A stretch of DNA of 64,000 nt, taken from positions 434,001 to 498,000 of the forward strand of contig NZ_CP007139.1 in assembly GCF_000724625.1 (NCBI RefSeq), in the 5' to 3' direction. The position numbers and the translations under genes are program-made. The notes under the pieces were generated by a model, which saw only the letters and a list, made by a program, of their open reading frames with translations, did no database searches and was not told the DNA's origin. Below, one piece after another: positions 41,545-49,423 of this stretch (its first letter is position 1; each line of letters opens with the position of its first letter). The DNA is from Fimbriimonas ginsengisoli Gsoil 348 (GTDB taxonomy: Bacteria > Armatimonadota > Fimbriimonadia > Fimbriimonadales > Fimbriimonadaceae).

Positions 41545-44463
41545 TCAATGTAGCGTCAAGAACTCATTCGTATTCATCAAGCTCGAACACACAAGCATCC
41601 AGGCCGCCTGTTCGGCGGGCGGCAAGGCGGGGTTTGGCGCGTCGCCAACCGTTAAGAGCTTCTTCGCCGCGGCGGCGTCCCGACTATACAGACGCCGATA
41701 ACGGTTCAGGGCTCGCTCCAATAGACCTTCCTCCAATTTGTCTGGACTCCGACCCAACGTCAGATCGAATGCGGCTTTGAGCCGCCGCCGATCGTTCCCA
41801 GCCATTCGAAGGACGCGAGCCGCCATCGTGCGGCTCGCCTCCAAGAAAGCCGTTTCGTTCAACGTAGCAAGCGCTTGCAGCGGCGTGTTCGTGGTACTCC
41901 GGCGCACGGTGCACGAATCGCGGAGCGGCGCGTCCAGCGTCACCATGACCGGCGGCGGACTCGTACGCTTCCAGTACAGGTACATGCTGCGCCGGTAGAT
42001 CGAACTTCCCTTGTCGCGTACGTAGACGTGGGTTTCGCTGGCCGGGTCGGATGCAGCTTCCCACAGGCCGTCCGGCTGATACGGCTTAAATCCGCGTCCG
42101 CCGGCGGGCTCTTGAAGCAGTCCGCCCGCGACCAGGGCCTTGTCTCGGATGACTTCCGCGTCGAGCCTAAATCGAGGTCCTCGCGAGATCAGTCGGTTCT
42201 CGGGATCCTTGCCAAGCTTCGCCGCTGTGATCTTTGAGCTTTGGCGGAACGCCGCCGAAGTCACGATCAAGCGGTTCAGCTTCTTGACGCTCCAGCCTTC
42301 CTTCACAAACTTGACCGCCAAGGCGTCGAGCAGCGGCTGGTTCAGCGGCCACTCACCCTGGCTCCCGAAATCCTCGACCGTCTTCACGATGGCGGTTCCA
42401 AAATGCTGCTGCCAAACCCGGTTTACGAAAACGCGTGCGACGAGCGGGTTGGATGGGGAGGTCAACCAGCGAGCCAGGCCGAGCCGGTCGTTTCGTCCCC
42501 CTTTCGGCAATTGCCCAAGCGCGGGAGGAAGGTGTCGCTCGACGGGATCTCCCTTCTGGTCGTATTGACCGCGCTTGAGAATAAATGTGGGCCGCGGCTT
42601 CGGCATCTCGCGGGCGATCAACGTCATCGGAATGGACGCCTCGAGGTCTGACCTCTGTTTACGAAGCTTTCGGTAGGCGATCGCGGACGGCGAATCCGGC
42701 CCGGCCTCGAGGAAGGCGGCGCGGAGCTCCGACTCGGTTTTGACGCCAGGTCCCTTTCGCCAGGCCAGCAAGGCGGCTTCCAACCGCTCTTGAGCGGCGT
42801 CGGCAAGGCGGATGTTCAAACCGTCGACCGAGATGCCGTTGACCACCTTGGCGATCAACTCGTTATCCCCGGCTCGGAAATCCGCGGTGACCACATCGGC
42901 GGCCGCATCGAGTCCCCGCCCGATCTTGTGCGAATGGATCAGTTTTCCGTTAAGCCACATTCGAATGCCATCGTCGCTGGACACCCTCAGCGTCACCTTT
43001 CGCGACTGGGGCAGGACGACGATCCCTCGGACGTAGACGGACGCATTATCCTTCCCAATCAGGTTCGGCGAGTCCTTTCCCGGAACGAAGTTGAGTGGCT
43101 TCCAAACCGGCATGGGCTGGCCGGGTTCGCCTGGATTCGCCTTGTCGAACGCTTCGTCGAAATTCGCCGAGGCGTAAACCGGACTGATTTGCCAGTCGCG
43201 CGTCGCCGGAATCGGTTGGCGATGCCCCTCGATCCAGCTCGCGGCGCTCGATAGGTCCACGTCGCGCTCGAGCTGCCGGAGCTTGGTCGACATCGAATCG
43301 AGCTCGGCTTCCTGAACCGGTGTCGATGCGCGAGTTACCGGCGGCGGCAAGGAGATATTGCCATCCAGCGGATCGTCTTGGGTGCTGTTGAAAAAGGCGT
43401 ACAGCCCGTAATAATCCGCCTGGCGGATCGGGTCGTACTTGTGGTCGTGGCACTTGGCGCAGCCGATGGTCATGCCGAGGAATACGGTCGAGGTCGTGTC
43501 GACCCGATCGAACGTGTTTCGAGCGAGAAACTCTTCCGCGATCGCGCCCCCTTCGTTCGAGGTTAGGTTCATCCGCACGTAACCGGTGGCAACGAGCTGC
43601 TCCGTCGTCGGCTTGGGCAGCAGGTCGCCGGCCAACTGCCACTCGGTGAACTTGTCGAACGGAAGGTCGCGGTTGAAGGCCCGAACCACCCAGTCGCGGT
43701 ACGGGAAAACCGACCGCTCGTTATCGAGCTGGAGTCCGTGCGTGTCGCCGTACCGGACGGCGTCCAGCCAGTAGCGCGCCTGATGCTCGCCATATTCCGG
43801 CTTAGCGAGCAACCGGTCGACCAGCCGCTCATACGCCCCCGGCTTTGTATCCCGGCGAAACGCCTCCATTTCCCTTGGAGTTGGCGGCAAGCCGGTCAGC
43901 GTCTGCGCCGCCCGCATCGCCAGCGTATCCTTATCAGCTTCCGGCTCCGGCTTCATCCCCGCTTGGTCGAGCTTTGCCAATACAAATTGGTCGACCAAGT
44001 TCCGGCACCACTTCGGATTGCTCACCGCCGGGATCGCCGGCATCTTGGGGGGCACGAACGACCAATGCTTTTCGTATCGGGCTCCCTGGGAAATCCAGGT
44101 GCGAAGGATCTCGATCTGTTGAGGCGTCAGCGGCTTCATGCCCGAATCGGAGGGCGGCATCCGCATTTCCGGGTCGGGGTTCGAAACCCGCTTGATCATC
44201 CGCGACCGCCCCGGGTCGCCGGGCACGATCGCCGCGCCTTGGCGCAGAACCTTGGTGGCTCCCTCGAACGAGTCGAAGCGCAGCCCCGCCGCCGCCGTCG
44301 CTACATCCGGCCCGTGGCACTTAAAGCAATGCTCGCTCAGGATCGGCTTGACATCCCGCCCGAAGTTGACCTTGTCCCCCGCCGCCTTGGGTGACTGGCC
44401 CCCGACCGAGGCGTAACCCAAGGCGGCCAAAGACAGAACCAAGAATGGCAGGGAGGGTTTCAT
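41545..44463 (-). CDS. DUF1549/DUF1553 (PSD1-type) protein with c-type cytochrome-like domain
   Basis: A 972-residue exported protein. ATG 44463 gives a signal peptide (LPFLVLSLAALGYASVGG). A Planctomycete cytochrome C-like segment follows (VNFGRDVKPILSEHCFKCHGPD, with the CxxCH haem site at about 44-48), then DUF1549 (WVRAFNRDLPFDKFTEWQLAGDLLP, MTIGCAKCHDHKYDPI with a second CxxCH), a PA14-like insert (VTLRVSSDDGIRMWLNGKLIHSH) and DUF1553 (NPLVARVFVNRVWQQHFG, LDAPLRDSCTVRRSTTNTPLQALATLN). It sits upstream of the DUF1501 gene on the same strand, the usual partner. A role in polymer degradation has been suggested for such pairs but is not proven. Confidence 0.92.
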   Translation of the reverse strand: MKPSLPFLVLSLAALGYASVGGQSPKAAGDKVNFGRDVKPILSEHCFKCHGPDVATAAAGLRFDSFEGATKVLRQGAAIVPGDPGRSRMIKRVSNPDPEMRMPPSDSGMKPLTPQQIEILRTWISQGARYEKHWSFVPPKMPAIPAVSNPKWCRNLVDQFVLAKLDQAGMKPEPEADKDTLAMRAAQTLTGLPPTPREMEAFRRDTKPGAYERLVDRLLAKPEYGEHQARYWLDAVRYGDTHGLQLDNERSVFPYRDWVVRAFNRDLPFDKFTEWQLAGDLLPKPTTEQLVATGYVRMNLTSNEGGAIAEEFLARNTFDRVDTTSTVFLGMTIGCAKCHDHKYDPIRQADYYGLYAFFNSTQDDPLDGNISLPPPVTRASTPVQEAELDSMSTKLRQLERDVDLSSAASWIEGHRQPIPATRDWQISPVYASANFDEAFDKANPGEPGQPMPVWKPLNFVPGKDSPNLIGKDNASVYVRGIVVLPQSRKVTLRVSSDDGIRMWLNGKLIHSHKIGRGLDAAADVVTADFRAGDNELIAKVVNGISVDGLNIRLADAAQERLEAALLAWRKGPGVKTESELRAAFLEAGPDSPSAIAYRKLRKQRSDLEASIPMTLIAREMPKPRPTFILKRGQYDQKGDPVERHLPPALGQLPKGGRNDRLGLARWLTSPSNPLVARVFVNRVWQQHFGTAIVKTVEDFGSQGEWPLNQPLLDALAVKFVKEGWSVKKLNRLIVTSAAFRQSSKITAAKLGKDPENRLISRGPRFRLDAEVIRDKALVAGGLLQEPAGGRGFKPYQPDGLWEAASDPASETHVYVRDKGSSIYRRSMYLYWKRTSPPPVMVTLDAPLRDSCTVRRSTTNTPLQALATLNETAFLEASRTMAARVLRMAGNDRRRLKAAFDLTLGRSPDKLEEGLLERALNRYRRLYSRDAAAAKKLLTVGDAPNPALPPAEQAAWMLVCSSLMNTNEFLTLH

Positions 44464-44563
44464 CGAACGGAGTGGCACGGGCATCCGGCCCGCGAGAAGT
44501 CTGAACTTTAACTATACGGCATCCAGGTCCGGCCCTAAATGAACCAAAATACAAAGCCCCCAC

Positions 44564-46300
44564 ATGAATTCACCCGTCAGCCTGCTTAAGCGGTTCTTCG
44601 CTTACTACGCCCCACATCGGCGCTTGTTCGTGCTCGATTTCTCCTGCGCGGTGGTGTCGGGGCTGCTCGAGCTTGCCTTCCCGCTTGCGACCAAATCGTT
44701 CGTAGACCACCTTCTACCGAGCCGGGACTGGGGGCTGATCCTGGCCGCTACCCTGGGCCTCCTCGGGATCTACCTCCTGAACACCGGGCTCCAGTACGTG
44801 GTGAACTATTGGGGTCACGTCCTCGGAATCGGGATCGAGACCGAGATGCGAAGGAAGATCTTCGACCATCTGCAAAAGCTCTCGTTCCGGTTCTACGACA
44901 ACACCAAGACCGGCCACCTAGTCGCCCGGGTTACCAAGGACCTGGAAGAGGTCGGCGAGGTTGCCCACCACGGGCCCGAGGATCTGCTCATCGCCGTCAT
45001 GACGTTCTTGGGCGCGTTCGGCCTTATGGTTTCGCTGAACTGGAAGCTTGCGCTCATCACCGGTCTCGTCGTCCCGCCGATGACCTGGATCTCGGCCCGG
45101 TACGGCAGCGCGATGACACGAAATATGCGGGAGCTTTTCGGGCGGGTCGGAGAGTTCAACGCTCGCATCGAGGAGAACGTCGGAGGAATCCGCGTCGTGC
45201 AGTCGTTCGCCAACGAAGAGCACGAGAAGGCGCTCTTCGCGCGTGACAACCACTTGTATCGAGGCACCAAGCTCGACGCTTACCGGCTGATGTCGAAGAG
45301 CTTTACGCTCAGTTACATGACGATGCGGGTCGTGCAGCTCTTCGTCATGGTCGCGGGCTCTTATTTCGTCCTGCACGGCGAATTGTCCCAGGGTGGCTTC
45401 GTCGGCTTCCTCATGCTCGTGTCCGTGTTCTTCCGGCCCGTCGAAAAGATCAATGCCGTCCTCGAAACTTATCCAAAAGGGATCGCGGGCTTTAAGCGCT
45501 ATACCGAGTTGCTCGATACGGTTCCGGACATCGCGGACGCACCCAACGCGATCGATGCCGGCCACTTACGGGGCCTGATCCAGTACGAGCGGGTCGGGTT
45601 CGGCTACGAGTCGCACAAGCGGGTCTTGGACGGGATCGATCTCTCCATCAAACCCGGCGAAACCGTGGCGTTCGTCGGCCCCAGCGGCGCGGGAAAGACG
45701 ACGATCTGTTCTCTGCTTCCCCGCTTCTATGAGATGCAGGAAGGACGGATCACGATCGACGGAATCGACATTCGCGCGATGACGCTGGCATCGTTGAGAA
45801 GAAATATCGGCATTGTCCAGCAAGACGTCTTCCTATTCGGCGGCACCATCCGCGACAACATCGCCTACGGTCGCCTCGAGGCGACCGAGGACGAAATTTG
45901 GGAATCGGCTCGGCTCGCGCGACTCGAAGAGATGATCTCGCGCCTTCCCAACGGGTTGGACACCGTCGTCGGCGAGCGGGGAGTGAAGCTTTCGGGGGGC
46001 CAGAAGCAGCGGCTTGCCATCGCCCGCATGTTCCTCAAGAATCCGCCCATCTTGATCCTCGACGAGGCGACCTCGGCGCTCGACACGGAGACCGAACAAG
46101 CGATCCAAGCGTCGCTCGCGGAACTGGCGGTCGGTCGCACCACGCTGGTCATCGCCCACCGCCTCGCGACGATCCAAAACGCGGATCGGATCATCGTGGT
46201 GGACGAAACCGGGATCGCCGAGCAGGGGCGGCACCAAGACCTGGTTTCCGCAAACGGGCCATACAGCCGGCTTCATCGCGCCCAGTACCGGCCAGATTAG
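44564..46300 (+). CDS. ABC exporter, fused permease and ATPase
   Basis: A 578-residue half-transporter. The N-terminal 6-TM exporter domain (about 1-320) includes GHLVARVTKDLEEV and GIRVVQSFANEEHE. The ATPase has Walker A GPSGAGKTT, Q-loop IVQQDVFLF, signature LSGGQKQR, Walker B ILILDEATSALD and H-loop IAHRLAT. MsbA/LmrA-like; the substrate is unknown. There is no partner half-transporter nearby, so it probably works as a homodimer. Confidence 0.95.
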   Translation: MNSPVSLLKRFFAYYAPHRRLFVLDFSCAVVSGLLELAFPLATKSFVDHLLPSRDWGLILAATLGLLGIYLLNTGLQYVVNYWGHVLGIGIETEMRRKIFDHLQKLSFRFYDNTKTGHLVARVTKDLEEVGEVAHHGPEDLLIAVMTFLGAFGLMVSLNWKLALITGLVVPPMTWISARYGSAMTRNMRELFGRVGEFNARIEENVGGIRVVQSFANEEHEKALFARDNHLYRGTKLDAYRLMSKSFTLSYMTMRVVQLFVMVAGSYFVLHGELSQGGFVGFLMLVSVFFRPVEKINAVLETYPKGIAGFKRYTELLDTVPDIADAPNAIDAGHLRGLIQYERVGFGYESHKRVLDGIDLSIKPGETVAFVGPSGAGKTTICSLLPRFYEMQEGRITIDGIDIRAMTLASLRRNIGIVQQDVFLFGGTIRDNIAYGRLEATEDEIWESARLARLEEMISRLPNGLDTVVGERGVKLSGGQKQRLAIARMFLKNPPILILDEATSALDTETEQAIQASLAELAVGRTTLVIAHRLATIQNADRIIVVDETGIAEQGRHQDLVSANGPYSRLHRAQYRPD

Positions 46301-46410
46301 CGGGAGGGGGTTCAGTCAGTTTCCCGGTTCGCCCCCGCATTCTACGGGTTCGAGGGCTCGAGATATTGTCAGGCTGATGTCGCCACTTTCAGGGCTCGGA
46401 GCGTTGTCGG

Positions 46411-46525
46411 CCTCCAGCCCAGGGTTCCGCTTCGCTGCACCCTGGGCTGGAGGATTTCGCGCCTTCAGCGCTGGCTCAGGATCAGGGGCAGGCTGCCCCT
46501 GATACCCACGGGCGGGCCGCCCGTG
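46411..46525. repeat. Cluster of three hairpins after the ABC exporter
   Basis: First: CCTCCAGCCCAGGGT (46411-46425) pairs with ACCCTGGGCTGGAGG (46439-46453), 15 perfect bp. Second: TCAGGGGCA (46482-46490) with TGCCCCTGA (46494-46502). Third: CACGGGCGG (46507-46515) with CCGCCCGTG (46517-46525), followed by CTAC, which holds the TAG of the lipoprotein gene. Probable bidirectional terminator region. Positions 46301-46410 hold nothing else recognised. Confidence 0.8.
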
Positions 46526-46729
46526 CTACTTTGCCTTCGAACCGATGATCGCGTTGGGGTTGGCGGCCGGGTTGATGGACGCGTTGGCCATCCCGGCTCC
46601 CTTCTTGCCTCCGGGCGCCGCATCGGGAGCCTTGGTGACATCGCTGCTTGGCATATCGGCCGAATTACCGCCAGAACAGCCTGCGAGCGCCGCCGCCGCG
46701 ATTGCGGCAAGTACAAGCCGCCCGATCAA
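46526..46729 (-). CDS. Micro-lipoprotein (67 aa) paired with pseudopilin 2
   Basis: TTG 46729 overlaps the TGA of the pseudopilin gene (TTGA). [18 protein letters not shown] gives a lipobox with Cys at 18. The mature part is short and disordered-looking, rich in Gly, Ala, Asn, Pro and Lys ([20 protein letters not shown]). The TTG start is chosen because stop/start overlaps recur in this genome and because the lipobox is then at standard distance. No family was recognised. Confidence 0.65.
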   Translation of the reverse strand: MIGRLVLAAIAAAALAGCSGGNSADMPSSDVTKAPDAAPGGKKGAGMANASINPAANPNAIIGSKAK

Positions 46730-47586
46730 TGGGCTCCCCACAGATACTTCTGCTGGTAGTCGGCGGTGTACTTCAGGTCTTCCGGCTTGGAGGTCGGCGT
46801 CCATGTGGTTCCCGCTGCAAGCGCGCCGGGCGACATCGCTTTCACATGCCCGTCGATCCATGCCACGACCGCCTGGTTAGCGGTGCGAAGCGAGTTCGCG
46901 CCGGTGTCGCGACCGGCGATATTCGTCTTGATCGACTGGAAGCTATCCACCCCCCAGTTGTTCACACACGCTTGCGGAATGTCGTAGCAGTTGGGCGCTT
47001 CGACAGTGAAGTTCAGGAGGGGACCATCGCTCTTGTAGTCGAACTGGAATCCGAGGAACTGGTCCCCCAAGTCGGTCTCGGGGTTCGTCCATTTTCCGGA
47101 AATCATAACCGTCTCCGCCGGGCGATCGAGCGAGGTCATGCTGATCGGAGTCTGCCTGACGCCGTCCCAAGGAGAGAGCCAAACATAGTTGTATCCGTAC
47201 GATGGATAGAGGATCTGAGTTAGCGTCACATTGTTCGCAAAATTAGGCGTCGACGGTCCCTGGGGATCGACGAAAATCGCGCCCGCTTTGATATACGGCA
47301 GGACCAACCAGTTCCACGGCGCGGCGTATCCATTGCCGAAGTTCAGCGGGAAGTCGCCGGGAGAGTCGGCCGGGTTCCATGCGGTCGCCGGAGGGGCCAT
47401 GTCGTCGACATCCCCCGCGTACATGATGACGGCAAGACTCTGCTGCTTTAGGTTCGAAAGCGAGGTCGTTTTCTTCGCGGCGGCTTTGGCCTGGGCAAAA
47501 ACCGGGAAGAGAATAGCGGCGAGGATCGCAATGATGGCGATGACGACAAGAAGCTCGATGAGCGTAAAACCGCGTCGGTTTGGCAT
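46726..47586 (-). CDS. Type II/IV pseudopilin-like protein (DUF1559-type), copy 2
   Basis: A 286-residue protein with [22 protein letters not shown]...[15 protein letters not shown] at the N-terminus: a prepilin-peptidase site with E at +5. Downstream [31 protein letters not shown] and the late [19 protein letters not shown] are typical of the H-X9-DG domain. ATG 47586 has GGAGG about 8 nt upstream. It is coupled to the micro-lipoprotein gene. Confidence 0.88.
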   Translation of the reverse strand: MPNRRGFTLIELLVVIAIIAILAAILFPVFAQAKAAAKKTTSLSNLKQQSLAVIMYAGDVDDMAPPATAWNPADSPGDFPLNFGNGYAAPWNWLVLPYIKAGAIFVDPQGPSTPNFANNVTLTQILYPSYGYNYVWLSPWDGVRQTPISMTSLDRPAETVMISGKWTNPETDLGDQFLGFQFDYKSDGPLLNFTVEAPNCYDIPQACVNNWGVDSFQSIKTNIAGRDTGANSLRTANQAVVAWIDGHVKAMSPGALAAGTTWTPTSKPEDLKYTADYQQKYLWGAH

Positions 47587-47651
47587 AAAGAATTCCTCCG
47601 AAAAATGGCCTCCGCAGACGCGGCGCCCTGAACGATCGTGACTACTGGGAA

Positions 47652-47674
47652 CGTCTACCGCACGGGCGTAGACG
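47652..47674. repeat. Hairpin upstream of pseudopilin 2
   Basis: CGTCTAC and GTAGACG are perfect 7-bp arms around CGCACGGGC, about 65 bp ahead of the pseudopilin start. Regulatory or 5' UTR structure; function unknown. Confidence 0.4.
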
Positions 47675-47802
47675 ATCCTCAACTACCTGTACATCACAGT
47701 AGGATTACTTAGTTCCACACACACTATCAAACTGGCCATTTTTCTGTTGCTTCGCAACGGCAGGGCTCCTTCCCGGAAGGCACGCGATCATGGAGCAAAG
47801 GG

Positions 47803-47808
47803 CACAAT
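47803..47808 (+). promoter_or_regulatory. -10-like CACAAT 6 nt before the second dinB-family start
   Basis: CACAAT, 6 nt, ATG 47815. It supports this ATG over the in-frame GTG at 47809. Confidence 0.45.
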
Positions 47809-47814
47809 GTGGAA

Positions 47815-48342
47815 ATGCGTGATATCGATTTGCTTCGTCTCGAAGCCGATGCAGCTTTCGTCGATTTGCTAGCCAGCCTCGAAGGGATCTCCGAGGAACA
47901 AGCTTGGGGGCAGGCCAAGCTGCTGCCGGACGAATACATGCACTCCGAAGGCTCGATCTACAGCGTCGTGCTCCACATCGCGGCGGGGAAATTCATCTAC
48001 GGAAGCGTGGGGTATCGGAACATGGAAGTGCGCTGGCGCGACTGCGTGGCGCGCTTCGAAAGCTTCTGGCCCGACTGGAAAGCGGCCAAGGAGTATCTCA
48101 ACGAGGGCCAAGCCTACTGGCTTCAATCCTGGGGGGCGGAAACGGACCTCGAGCGAATGGTGCCGATCCACCAGGGGAGGCAGATGCCAAGCTGGCAGGC
48201 GATCTGGACGGTGATCCACCACGACGCCTACCACGCCGGGCAGATTCAATACCTCCGAGCGACCGTCCCGCCTTCCAAGGTTCCGCCTCCAGAAGAAGGA
48301 GATCTCTGGCGTCAGTACTGCGGGCCATCCCCCAGTTGGTGA
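47815..48342 (+). CDS. DinB/YfiT-family protein, second copy
   Basis: A 175-residue four-helix bundle protein: SVVLHIAAGKFIYGS carries the first metal His and IHHDAYHAGQIQYLRA the HxxxYHxGQ motif. The overall pattern matches the DinB fold of the protein at 4626, but the two are not close copies. Function as a thiol-dependent enzyme or stress protein is only a family-level inference. Confidence 0.82.
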   Translation: MRDIDLLRLEADAAFVDLLASLEGISEEQAWGQAKLLPDEYMHSEGSIYSVVLHIAAGKFIYGSVGYRNMEVRWRDCVARFESFWPDWKAAKEYLNEGQAYWLQSWGAETDLERMVPIHQGRQMPSWQAIWTVIHHDAYHAGQIQYLRATVPPSKVPPPEEGDLWRQYCGPSPSW

Positions 48343-48468
48343 CGACTTAAAATCCTCAAAGGATGGCCGTTCGTGAACGCCTTTCCCGATAGCTTAACGG
48401 AAAGGCAATACCCAGGCTCGAAACTTGACTTGGCCGGGCTCGGTCCGCGGCGCACGGAACCAATCAAC

Positions 48469-49416
48469 ATGCTGGCAACTCTTCTCTTTTCCCTGTCCCT
48501 CGTCGGATCACAGACGGCGCCTTCGCTCACTCCAGGCAAGACCTACGACATGCCAAAGCCGGGCCGCTTCGACGTGGTGACCTACGATCGTAAATTCCAC
48601 CGGGTCCTCGCCGCCCACTCCGCCGCCGGCACGCTCGCCGTACTCGACACCCAGTCCGGCAAGGTCGACGAGATCGAGACCGGACCGATCAACGGCGTCG
48701 CGGTTTCGAATAAGGCGAACAAGATCTTCGTGGGCGGCGGAAATAACAAACTGGTCGTCCTCGATCGGGAGACGCTGAAAGTGCTCTCGACGATCGACCT
48801 CGGCGGTCCGGCCGACGTGATCGCCGTCGACTCCAAGCGCGGCCAGGTCTACGTCTCTCACGATGACGGTACCGAGGATTGGGTCTTTGACGCGGAAACG
48901 CTGAAGCCGCTCGGAACGGTGACGATCGAAGAGGCTCCCGAATTCCTGGAATACGACACCGCGACCGATAAGATCTACCAGAACATCAAATCGACCGACC
49001 ACGTCCAAGTCATCGATCCGGAAGCCAAGAAAGTCGTCGCCACCTGGCCGACCGCGCCGATGAAATCCCCGCACGGCCTGGTTCTGGACCGGCGTGCCGG
49101 ACGCGCCTACTCCGCCGGGAAAAACGGCAAGATGGTCGTGTTCGAGATCGCATCGGGCAAGATCGTTGCCACCCTCGACATCGCTCCAGGAACCGACCAG
49201 ATCGCCATCGACGCACGCTTCGGCCGGGTCTATTCACCGGGCACGGATAAGATGACGATCATCGACACGACCGGCGCCGAGCCCAAGGTCATCGGCGACG
49301 TCCCGATGCCTCACGGGGTCCGAAGCCTCGCCGTCGACACCGGCACCCACGACGTCTGGGTCGTCTACGGCGACGACAAATCCTCTCACATCGCCCAATT
49401 CAAGGCCGCTCAGTAA
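48469..49416 (+). CDS. Secreted YVTN/YncE-type beta-propeller protein
   Basis: A 315-residue protein with signal peptide (MLATLLFSLSLVGSQ) and seven-bladed propeller repeats: GTLAVLDTQSGKVDEIETG, NKLVVLDRETLKVLSTIDLG, DWVFDAETLKPLGTVTIE, DHVQVIDPEAKKVVATWP, GKMVVFEIASGKIVATLDIA. ATG 48469 is chosen for the signal peptide; upstream in-frame codons do not encode one. It converges with the larger YVTN-phosphoesterase gene. The ligand is unknown. Confidence 0.85.
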   Translation: MLATLLFSLSLVGSQTAPSLTPGKTYDMPKPGRFDVVTYDRKFHRVLAAHSAAGTLAVLDTQSGKVDEIETGPINGVAVSNKANKIFVGGGNNKLVVLDRETLKVLSTIDLGGPADVIAVDSKRGQVYVSHDDGTEDWVFDAETLKPLGTVTIEEAPEFLEYDTATDKIYQNIKSTDHVQVIDPEAKKVVATWPTAPMKSPHGLVLDRRAGRAYSAGKNGKMVVFEIASGKIVATLDIAPGTDQIAIDARFGRVYSPGTDKMTIIDTTGAEPKVIGDVPMPHGVRSLAVDTGTHDVWVVYGDDKSSHIAQFKAAQ

Positions 49417-49423
49417 GCGCGCC

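Noticed and set aside
46301-46525. Insertion sequence remnant
   Set aside because: Hairpins are present but there is no transposase fragment, no direct repeats and the region is only 225 bp.
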